Assembly: GCA_034620365.1 (NCBI GenBank)
Contig: JAQGEQ010000240.1
Location: 248,001-312,000, forward strand
Reading direction: 5' to 3'
DNA: 64,000 nucleotides
Source of the DNA: Pegea sp. RAD2-039
Lineage: Eukaryota; Chordata; Thaliacea; Salpida; Salpidae
The notes below the pieces were generated by a model. It saw nothing but the letters and a program-made list of their open reading frames with translations. It ran no database searches and was not told the origin of the DNA. Each line of letters begins with the position of its first letter. Position 1 is the stretch's first letter. Below are positions 41,558 to 51,945 of the stretch, one piece after another. The position numbers and the translations under genes were made by a program.

Positions 41558-43226
41558 TCAGTTTTGATTTTGACCATCTACAAAGTCTTTGATACTTTCA
41601 ATGAACTTGTTTGTTTCCTTGCCATGATAAGGAAAGATTGATGGCAAGGAACCAAAGTTTAAAACAGCATGAAGACTATGTGGAAGATATTGAAGAGTTA
41701 AATTGACTCCATAAACTTCTAGAAGATCAGCAAGGATTAACTGCGGATAAACAATCATCAAATTTAGATAACAATCCAAGAATATTTATCAAACCCCTTC
41801 ATCTCGTAGTTGATCGTACCCGCACACCATCAATAGTGTCTTAGGAAGTTTAGAAAGGAGTTGATCTTCTTGTAATAAAGGTGACATCTTCCAATCTAAA
41901 ACTTGTTTCATTTTTTCATTTTCTAACAAATTTCCCAGTGGTTTTTGGTAATTAATTTCACCACTTAAATCAAATCTACAATATTTGCAAATTACAATTT
42001 GAGGAAAAGCTTTTGACGCCTACAAACTTTTTATTAATAATTTTATTGTTTATCTTCTGGCTTTGAGGATAACTCAGACTTTCAAACAATCTCCTGTTTT
42101 TAAGCTGATCTATATTACCATCTTTGATTCTATAAAAGTTGAGGGTTAATTGAAGTTAAAAATGGGTGAAATTAAAAATACCCGAGATAAGAAAGCCAGA
42201 AATTCAATAATAAGTCATCTGGTAAGATAGGGTTTCCGTTGAATTTGTGTAAATAGCTATCAAGCTTAAAATTTACTAATTGCAACACTGGATAAGCAAG
42301 TGCTTGCATAACAGGTATATTTATACTATCATCTTTTTCTTTCATTCTAATCATTGTAGACAGCACCGAAAAAGCCAAATTACCACCTTGATACATTTTT
42401 TTAATGGTGGTAGTTTTTAAATATTCATTCTTACCAGCACTATCACCACTTAAAATGATTCTTTTAGGATCAACATTAAACTCTGAAGCTCTTGCTAAGA
42501 ACTCTAATGTACTTTGCAAGCAATCTTGATAAGGTTTTGGGTAAGGGTACTCAGGTGAAAGATGATAACTGAAATATAGAGTAAAATTAAAACAATTAAC
42601 ATTCTTCAAACACTAAGTAAATACAAAGTTTGAAAACTAACTTTGGTGACATTACAACATATCCAGTTTGTTTAGATAAAGCTTTCATAAAATCTAGATG
42701 ACTATCTGAAAAGTTACAAGCTAGGAATAAAGATGAATTTAAGAGATTTTATTACCTGTATTAAACAAAGTAAATCCTCCACCGTGATAGAAGATTACAG
42801 CGGGTCTAAGCTGATTATTTGTTTCATCTGATAAGAAATATTTTAAAGGTCAATAATTGCACAATATTTTCCAACCTTTTGGTCTTATAACTAAGCTGTC
42901 AACATTTGCAAAAGTTGTAAATTCGATATTCACATCCCTATAACTTGTAAACAGTGTGAGTAGTTTTGTGATGCCATAATAGGGCAACCAACGATTAATC
43001 CCAATTTTGGATAAAACAGTTGCCTTAAAAATAAACAATTGCTTAATAATTAGTCAATCTTTTAAAAAAATCGACTTAATATCTAACTAAAACCTACCGT
43101 GGTTTCACACAACGAAAATATATCTGCTGTAAACTGCAATGGATAAAAGTCTGGGCAATCCTTTGGAATAGGAGAATGGATGTAGAAAAAAAACACTGCA
43201 ATTAAAATAACAACAAATGCTTTCAT
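41558..43226 (-). CDS. AADAC/NCEH1-type membrane-anchored serine esterase
   Basis: Nine exons (43098-43226, 42876-43023, 42756-42827, 42642-42705, 42435-42568, 42182-42386, 42028-42129, 41795-41975, 41558-41740) give 405 residues, matching arylacetamide deacetylase (399) and neutral cholesterol ester hydrolase 1 (408). These are ER enzymes of the hormone-sensitive-lipase family, anchored by an N-terminal signal-anchor with a luminal alpha/beta-hydrolase domain. Seen here are the anchor (residues 3-20) followed by SPIP, the oxyanion motif HGGG (107-110), LSPEYPYPKP, the nucleophile elbow GDSAGG (Ser181), AYPVLQ, the acid segment YDQLRDEG (338-345) and a histidine at about 369 in LPHSLHA in place of the usual DGFHG. 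The start chosen is the ATG at the signal-anchor; an in-frame ATG at 43370 would add 48 mostly basic residues and looks like 5' UTR. Substrate cannot be told from sequence. Introns are 48-74 nt. Confidence 0.9.
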
Positions 43227-44229
43227 TTTGCCTAAATTCTTTCTTTGTAGCTCAAGAAGTTTAGATAATATTAGTAGGCGTTGAAAAGCAGATCGTTTTT
43301 GAATAGCCGGAAAGAGGCTTCTGCACGTCTGATTGATTATAAAATTATTCTGGAAAAACCTTTTAAACATTTTTTTTAGTGACTATCAGCTATTGATTAA
43401 TCAATAGTTTAGTATAAAAATAATATTCTATACTCAGCTTGTAAAACTGCTCGTAAAATTTCTTAATTAATTTTTTTCATTAAGTTTTAAACTTTTAAAT
43501 TAGAATATTCATAATTTTTTAATTTTTCTAATTATTTCAAGAAAGTTGTTTGTAATAGAACTTAAAGCTTTCTCTGGAAATTTTTCTTGTTTAAACTGAT
43601 TAAACATTGTTCAAATTTTACTTTTGAAGCTTTTATTATTGACAAACCTTTATCTTCCACCTATCAATATTTTACTATTCTTTACAAGTTTTCGTTCAAA
43701 AATTCAAAAATTATCAATTACACTGAAATAAAATTAAACCAGGTGTTAAAAAAGCAAAAAAAGAAAGAAAAAAAAGATGTTATTTGTGAGAATGTGTGTT
43801 AGCGAGAGGTTCTTTTCAGGCACCCTCCTTCGAATTTATTGAAGTAAATAAATAAATAAATTAAAAGTTTCATAAACCCCTTTTTATATTCTGATACAAA
43901 ATAAATAAGTGATCTTCTAAATCATGTTGAAACTTATAATCAAACAGAAAAGTTAAATAAAAGAAATGTGTTGATTGCGCTATCGTGTGGTTATTGCTAA
44001 TTTGTTTAAACTTTTCTCATTAATTTAAAATTGATACTAAAATTCAAAATCTCTAAATATAAAAAATATAGAAAAGTAATCTATGAAATAAAATTTTAAT
44101 CTACTTTTATTTAAAAATAGATTTCTTTTTATTTCAAAATGCATTTCTTATTTAAATTTAATCTTTTTTCATAGACCTCTACATACAAATTAATACTTTT
44201 GTTTTATAAGTTGCTGAGCTTATCCTGAT
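43227..44229. other. Intergenic stretch with TAAA run
   Basis: No gene is supported. A TAAA microsatellite lies at 43845-43860, just after a GAGGTTCT-GCACCCT string resembling the inverted-repeat arm in UGP2, and may be the tail of a decayed retroposon. The right end borders the LINE relic. Confidence 0.4.
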
Positions 44230-46115
44230 TGGTAGAATGGAAATGTCACCCTGTAAGTGTATATAGAGTCACATTTAACCACACTGACCTATGTTTGCTA
44301 TTTGATAATAATAATAAAGAGAAAACAAATCATAGTTTACAAATGAGAATTGTGGCAATAGTAAAACGGTTTGGCTTTAGTTTCAGAAGCAAAAGAGTTT
44401 GGCATCAAGTACTATTTGTGCAGTATAATAAAAAATTTGCTTTGATTAATGTACCAGGTAATATAGGCTTATTAAGGTGTAATGTGTGTCGTCTGAGTTG
44501 GTATAACGTGAGGGAAGGTCTAATGGAAAAAAACCATCGAATTGAAGGTCAACTAAATTGTGGATAATTTTCAAAATAAGAATTAAGTCGTATTTAATCC
44601 GTCGGATTTCCAAAGTATCTAAATTGAAGAGACTGAGACGATGTTTATAACTATCATATTTAATATTAAGTTTCCTGCATACCAATCTCGTAAATGTGGC
44701 CTGAACAGATTCGTTTTTTTTTATATCACCAACTTGATATGGCATCCATGCACTGACATTGTATTCAAGAATTGGACGTACGCACAATTTGAAAAGATTG
44801 GTGAAAAGCATGGGTTCTTAGAATTAAACGTTTTTATAATAAGGAAGACAAAGCTGATTGATTTTCCACAGATTCGAAAACATAATTGCGCCATTTAAAG
44901 TCAGATGATAGAGTAATGCCAAGGTCTAGGACCGAAGATACTCGTTGAACAATAAATCTATTGATGGAGTATTGGTTCAAGCAATTTACAGCTGGTTTAC
45001 GAGAAAAAGTTATAAGTTCAGACTTTGTGGGCTGGATTCTGAGCTGCTAATTCGTAGACCAGTTTTCTACAGTGTGTAGTGTAGTTTGAAGTTTTGAAGG
45101 ATTGTAAGATAATAGCTTAATAACATCTGCATACACAAACACATTGACATCATCTATAGTCTTCTGACTCGGTCTCCAATGAAAATTAAAAAGATAAGGG
45201 GACCCAGAACGGAACCCTGAAGAATACCTTTGGTGACTTGACAGGAAGTAGATAAAGATCTTGCTACAAGAGTTTGTTGGGTTCTATCTGATAAGTAATC
45301 TTCAATCCACTGTAAGATAAAGCTGTTGATTTTTAATTTTTGTAAAACAATAATGAGCTTGTTGCTTAAGGCAGAATCAAACGCCTTAGAAAAATCGAGA
45401 TATATGATGTCACAAGGAGTATTACTTTCATAATGGGCTGTAAGCTCATTAAGAAAAGTGAGATGTTGAGTCAGGGAAGATCTTCGTTTCACAAAGCCAT
45501 GCTGGACATCAGATATTAGATGGTGCTCCATCAAATGACTGGTCATGTGTCTGTAAATTATATGTTCTTCAGTTCTGCAGATAACTGAAATCAGCAAAAC
45601 TGGTCTGCAGTGTTTCTCGGACCCTTTTTATGAATTGGAGTAATAACACACAAATTTTTGGAACTCTTCCTCGCCTCAGAGTGATGTTAAAGAGTAGAGA
45701 TAAAGGTAGTGATAAAGAGGAAGTAGTTTTTCTTAAAAACAAAGCAGGGATCTAGCCAGGAGTGTTGGAAACTGATGATGCTAAAGAAGAAATAGCCTTA
45801 GCTTCTGTATCGACCATCATGTCAAGATCTATCATCTGTAGAGACATTTGTAAGAATGTTAAAGTAGGAAAAAGAGGGAGTATTGGTTGCAAGTCTGGTC
45901 ATTGATACTTTTGGAACGCCCACAAAATCAAGGCATTTAGAGCACATTTGATTGAAAAATTTACTGTAATCATTTTTATCAGTCTTACAGACATTAAAGA
46001 TGATGGTATTGTTTTCTCTAACTTCACAGTCCAAAGTAAGTTTTATGTTACCTTCTTGGCAAGAAGCTGCACCATGCTAGCATTTTTGTCGGAATCAGAA
46101 TCAACAACCACCGAG
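44230..46115 (-). mobile_element. Degraded non-LTR retrotransposon (LINE), reverse transcriptase part
   Basis: Read on the minus strand, several successive frames match a CR1/Jockey-like LINE reverse transcriptase. In order: KFFNQM-type text of the endonuclease-RT linker (about 46034-45822); IPALFLRK and PLSLLFN-like text (about 45780-45660); RT motifs QHGFVKRRS, YLDFSKAFD, and GILQGSVLGPLIF (45597-45154); a YADV in place of the catalytic YADD (near 45135); and the thumb/C-terminal text VRPILEYN, TRLVCRKL, YKHRLSLFNLDTLEIRR (44811-44446). The 3' end, near 44270, has a short TTATTATTATTATC run. The copy is 5'-truncated (no endonuclease), has several frame breaks and stops, and its catalytic Asp is changed, so it cannot be active. 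Both flanks are single-copy AT-rich DNA; target-site duplications were not found by eye. Confidence 0.85.
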
Positions 46116-46359
46116 GCCCAGGTTTAGAAATTTTTTGGTTGATTTTGGCAACATCATTTTTTAATTATTATGATTTTTATAAGCTGTGCAATTTTCCAAC
46201 TGATTGTTTCAATAAAGTCAAATTTAAATATTTTCAACAATGTTTAACTTATTGATATTTTTGGATTTTTATTATCCTATATTTAGTATATTTTTATTTT
46301 ATTTAAAAAATATTTGAAGTTAATTCAACTATTTGCTTTTGTTTATTTAGCTGTCACGG

Positions 46360-46515
46360 TACATTAGTGTTAAAAACTTTCTTTTAACGCAAAGCTCCAA
46401 ATTGAAAGTCGGAGTTAGAGCCTCTTAGGTTGTTTGCAATCCACCAGCTGGGCGCAGCTTCATCAATCCTTCTGTTCTGCCGCATAAACAGGCTAGCGTG
46501 GAGACTATACTGCTA
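46360..46515 (-). repeat. Possible SINE head, third copy
   Basis: A GC-rich island stands out sharply. On the minus strand it carries GCGCCCAGCTGGTGGATTGC, an A-box-like string, then AACCTAAGAG and CTCTAACTCCGAC, a decayed B-box region. The order CCCAG, TTGCAA, CTAAGA, (T)AAcTCC-AC parallels the head of the SINE at 15550-15611. It appears to be a head-only or badly decayed copy. Confidence 0.4.
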
Positions 46516-48327
46516 CTACTTAAAAGATTAACAAATTTGAAATTGCTATTTTTACATTTTGTTGTTAGAGGTTTCGTCCACAAATCACGTGATACATACT
46601 GTGTAGTTTTTTAATTAAAATTTTGTTGTCTACCTATGTGTATAGAATTAATTGCTATATAACAGTTTGTTTATAGAGTGTGGGGTTTGTGTACAGCAAA
46701 CATATTGATAAAATTATACGTGAGAGCATTTCTGCACGTGGTCTGCAAAATTATCTTGTCAACAAAGCTATAACAAAAGATCCAAAACTTAAAAATGATA
46801 AGTTGTGTATATAACAAATAGCAACAAATTTTATTTGTAAATATGTACACTTCTAAAAGATTTCATTCGATTTTGTTTGATTAAGAATGAACATCTGTCT
46901 GAGTTCAAACAACCTTTGACCCAACATTTTTTTCTCAAAATTATTTTATTTTTAGAATCATTAGGAACAAATTGCATCCTGAGTTATAAAAACACAAAAT
47001 TACTAAAACAACTTTCTAATTTGATCACTTGAAATAACAGATCATTTTAGTTGTCTAATATTTCAAACTAAAATGCTACTTAAATAATCTTATGAGTAAA
47101 TAAGCAACAGATATTACAATTGATCTAAATTTATAATATTTAATTTAAACCTTAACACCGAAGTCTTAGTGAAATTTAGAATCAAACTATCTGATTGGCA
47201 CAGAGCTCAAATTTACCTGCAGCAAAATTTGAAACATTATTTATCTGAAGTATAAAGAAAAATCTGTTTGAAGTTTTCAAGTTTACATTTTACTTCAAAC
47301 AACTCTGCATAACATATGAGTGATTTTAGTCATAAAAAGGATTGCTTTGTCAGAAGTAGCTTAAAAGAGGAACTCTTTAAATCATCTAAATTGAGTTGAG
47401 TTCATATAATTGAGATAAACAATTAGTTACCGTAGCCAACCTTATAAAAGCCAGTTTAAAGAGTTTGATTCTCTCAAAAGCCTATTTTAAATTGCTGAAA
47501 ATAATTTTAGTGTAATATTACATTTACAGTAATAAATAATACATTACTAATTAAAAATAAACTAATTATTGATCTTAATTATCGATAAAAATATTTTTGT
47601 TTCCAATTATTTATCCAACATTAACAAAAATGAACTGAAAGAAGTTCATTTCAGATACTTACCATAAAATTGTTTACCAGTTTCCTTGTAGTATGACAAT
47701 CATTAAGAATAATACAAAGCTATAGTGTAGTTAAAAAGACAGATTTTTTATTGAAATCAGTACAATAACATACAAAAATTCAAAATATGGTTAAATAATT
47801 ACAAGTATTTGTAAAAAAGATTAGGTTTTGACTGCATTTGGGTTAACAGTAGATAGAATTTGATAAATTATGTCTAGACAAATACAGGAAGTTGTAGAAA
47901 TGTTTTTTTTACCACAGTGGTTGCTGATGGCTTCAAAAGAAAACTACTGTAGTAACTTTTACTTCAATTCAATCTTTAAAAATTTTTATAGCTTCTGATT
48001 AGTCTGAAATAGTAATCAAACTTTAATAAGTTAGCTTTTTGGTATTGAGTTGAACTTTAAATATCAAAAGTTAAGTAAATGTTTTGTAGAAACAACCTTC
48101 AGTGTAATCAGCAATCAAAGTTGAAATGAAAAAAGGGAGTGCAAACAATAAAAGCTCCAATAATTGGCCATTGAAGTCAGATCTGGTTTTGCAAATTAGT
48201 TACTACTTTGTATGAAATGGATGATGGTTTTTAATATTTAGCTTTTTTCAAATTTGTCAATTTCAATTATTTTGATAAAATTAATGATAAAAACTTTTAT
48301 AGTCAAAGGTTTTGAGAAGGTATTAGA
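46516..48327. other. Intergenic stretch
   Basis: Nothing beyond AT-rich non-coding sequence is evident between the repeat island and the secreted-protein gene. Confidence 0.45.
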
Positions 48328-50082
48328 ATGTCTTCTGTTAGTGTATTATTACTTCTATTTTTGTGTGGACTGTCTGCAGCCACTAATCAAGGCAACAACG
48401 GAAAGTAAGTTATTTTTGAAATTTTGTAAAATTAATTTTATTAATTCGTTAAGAAATACTTTCATTTTTATTTTTAAAAGTTTTAAATTAAATTAAAGTT
48501 TTGTTGCTACTTTTTTGTTGCTTAATACTAATGTCTAATAATGTTTAAAACTAATCAATATTATCTAAACTTCAAAACCCAAAAAAACGCTTCTTGGTGT
48601 TACTTTATTACTTTTTTTTAAATCAATCACTTATTGATTGATAAAATGTGAATTCTGGTCTAACATATTTTAATATTGTCAAATTAAAAGTTCATACAGA
48701 AGAACTTATTATTATGGAATGCAGCCAGGAGTTAAGAGTAATCAAGGAGTCCGTGTTCCCGGACGTAACTATCGAACTTACCGATATAAAATACCCTCAT
48801 CAGTAAACGTAGTTCAACCAGCTTCCGAAAATGCTGTTCCAGTGAAATCAGTACCATATGGAAGAAGTTATCAACGGGTTAGAGATTAGATGATCAAAAC
48901 ATAAAAATTATTACTTTTGTTGAATCTTATTTTGATTCTGTGGAATGTTTATTTGAAATATTTTTAATCTTCAGTCTTGGAATATTATGAGCCCTCAGCG
49001 CGTCAAATCATCTTTAGTAGCTGCAAATGAAACTCAACCATCAAATAGCTTTTTCAAGTAAAATTATTGGATAATAATTCTATTCAAAAACCTAAAATAT
49101 GTAAAAAGCAAATAAATTTTCACAGAAAAAAGTTTGTTTCAAATTTAACTTTCAAAAAATTTTCATCTAATTTTAATAAACAGAAAGTTTTTGAATCTAA
49201 TGAAAAACAACATGAGTAAAACTTATAACCTGGTTCCGATGACTACAAATACTTGTGGATGGGATACATGTGGCTCAAAAGCTGTAACTAAACTAGTTGA
49301 AGCTTCACTTGAAGATAGAGTTGGAAGCTACAACCTTCAATATGTCAATCAACGACAAGTAAATAGCTTTATTAAATCAGCAGTAGTTCAGAATTAATAC
49401 ATTTTTAGGAGTCTTTTACTACAAAATGTTCTACAAGCTGTGAGACTGACCATAAAGTTTCAGCAACTTTTAAAATAGGTGAATCAGATTGCGACTTTGA
49501 AGACAAATGTGACTGCAAGATACCAGAATCGGTAATTATATAGTTGATTCAACTACCAACTTTTAATTTGTATTTTAGAGTGAAATGATTCGCTGCACAG
49601 CAAGCGGTAAGTATCATGAAGATGATGATGTAATCAGTGGATTGGATTTGTCTTGTGATGATGATGAAGTGGTCAGTATATTTTGAATGATCTGTTGAAA
49701 GTTGACAGTCAATTTCAATTTAATCTAAACATTTCTCAGCAATTATTACTCTAATATGAGACTGAGTAAGATTTTTTTAAACTTTTGAATAGCACAAAAT
49801 TGATATAGTTTTAATATTGTTTAGATCTGTCCAAATTTAAATTTCATTTTTTAGTAGCTCTCGTTGCTTATTTTTTATCTTAAATTATTTAATTAAAACT
49901 CGAGTTAAACAAACTAAGATAGTCAAAGTAACATTCATACCATTATTACTTTCTAATAAATTATTCTTAAAATCATACGTTTAGTTTTAGATAATTTATA
50001 TAGAAATGGTTTTTAGATTTTAAATTTTTCAGTAAAAGTTTAACAAATGTTCATTTTACAGCAAGAAAATGTAGACGAATAA
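48328..50082 (+). CDS. Secreted cysteine-containing protein of unknown family
   Basis: Seven exons (48328-48404, 48691-48877, 48975-49057, 49184-49358, 49409-49531, 49579-49671, 50062-50082) encode 252 residues in one frame. The first 18 residues are a clear signal peptide (MSSVSV, LLLLFLCGLSAA), so the product is probably secreted. The next 100 residues are Tyr/Arg/Asn/Gln-rich, basic and without cysteine (NYRTYRYK, VPYGRSYQR), as in matrix or mucus proteins. The second half has about ten cysteines: TCGWDTCG, then TKCSTSC, SDCDFEDKCDC, IRCT and LSC, and it ends in acidic runs (HEDDD, CDDDEV). No catalytic motif or known domain is recognised. An AG two nt before the ATG is a possible trans-splice acceptor. 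The signal peptide, regular phases and codon text make it a real gene; function is unknown. Confidence 0.75.
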
Positions 50083-50216
50083 ACTTCTGATCTAGAATCA
50101 GTATAATGGCTCATCAGCAAATTTAAAAACAAATAACTCATTAAAGCTGATTGTTACATAGCCTAACACTTTTCATTGTAATTTAATTGTAAAATAATTG
50201 ATATTAAGAATATTAT

Positions 50217-50222
50217 AATAAA
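50217..50222 (+). terminator. Polyadenylation signal, secreted-protein gene
   Basis: AATAAA 135 nt after the stop codon. Confidence 0.5.
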
Positions 50223-51945
50223 AACTTCGCCATTATATGTGTCATAAAAGTTTCAAGTAGTTTACAGAAAACATGATTCTCATTCATTTATCAAAAAATT
50301 TGCATTTGTTGTAATAAATAAAATAAATGATATAAGTTAAATATTAGTTTAGTAGACTGTCAACAAAAGACTTTACCTTCAACTCAAAGCTTTTGTAAAA
50401 ATTATTTAGATTGATCATATTTCATTCTTGGTTCTACAAGAACAAACTGTCTTCAAAATCATGTTTGAAGCTTAAAACATCTTTAAAGATATAATTTAGG
50501 TAGCATCAAAAAACAAAAGTATCTAGTTCTATTTTTTACATGACTGAAAAAAAAACTTGCTGATAGTTAGAAAACTTATTAAAACCTGTTCTCTAAGATA
50601 ACGCAAGTTATTTAGCTAGCATACAACAACCTCAAAGTTAATTATTTCTTCAGTTCTCTAAAGCACCTTGTATCACGAAATGAAGACCAATTCTGTTTCA
50701 ATTTATGACATGGTTTACGATTTTTTATAAATTAAATTGTTGGATTGACCTAATTGCTATTAATTTTTATGTTTGATCAAAAGCGTAAATCAGTGTTACT
50801 GGCTTAAAGATTTAAAAATACTTTAACTCTGTCAGGCAAGTTCTTTTTACTTCAAAAAATCAAGAAACAAAATAATAAAGTTTTACTGTCGTTGAAATTG
50901 TTAAACATATTTAAAGAAGAACTTTTAAAGAATTTTTAAGGCTTAAAAAAGAAGCTGACTTAGTTCTACAGAAAGTAATATAAATAGCGACATGAATCCT
51001 TTGTTTAGTTTTAGAATTCAGAAGAGTTACTTTAAATTATCCAAATACCAACATTTTTAAGTAGGTGCAATATAAGGTTGATAAAAAATGAGTATATGAA
51101 AATCATATTGCTGAAACGATAATAAAACTGAAAAAGAAAGTAAATTAAAAATAGCATCAGAACAATAAAGAATAAATAAAGACATTTTTTACTAGAACAA
51201 TTAGTTCTTAATAACGATATTTGTAAACTTTGCAATTGGTATTAAATTTTTAAACAAGTTTTGTTACAGCTACAATAAGTTATTAATTTACAAAACTTTA
51301 TATAATACTTTAATTCTAGTTAAAACACAATGGTACTTATAAATATAAGTTTAAATGTTTAATACTTAACTAGTTGTCAACAAGATTGCTTCTAAAATGC
51401 AAATTAAACTTTGTTGCTTGATATTTAATTATATCCGAAATTCAACTATGACATTTTTTTATCTGCAGCAATATATTTTTGGAAGCCACCAAATGTTTGC
51501 ATCTGATGTTTACTTCTAGTTTTTACCAAAATGTTTTCCCACAAAATTACAGATGAAATAATTTTTACTTTATTTACGTGTCTATTAGTATCATGATTTT
51601 TTAACCTTATAAACATTATTTGAACGAATTTTAAATCAGGAAATCTTTCGATAAATCTTTTTGATTTTGAAAGTTGTTGATATTTACTTTAAGTAGATTT
51701 TAAAAAAGATCAAATTTGATTTGATGGAGATTTGTGAAAATTGTTTTTAACTGAAATTCAGAAGATCTTAAATTCTCTGTTTAAACTAATTAAACTGTTA
51801 TTCCTGAAATAACATTTTAAGTAACTTTTCAATTTCATTTCAATTTGAAATAAAAATTTTCACAAAATCTCTAAAAAAGTGAAAAAGTCAAAAATTTTTT
51901 GAATGAATTAAAAATTCATTTTAATATGATGACGTTATTAATTCA
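50223..51945. other. Spacer between convergent genes
   Basis: AT-rich sequence without a supported gene. A hydrophobic 67-codon frame at 51032-51235 on the minus strand has no homology that I recognise and no splice context. Confidence 0.45.

Noticed and set aside
44229-44898. Two plus-strand frames of 112 and 85 codons
   Set aside because: They are antisense to LINE reverse-transcriptase text and have no homology of their own.
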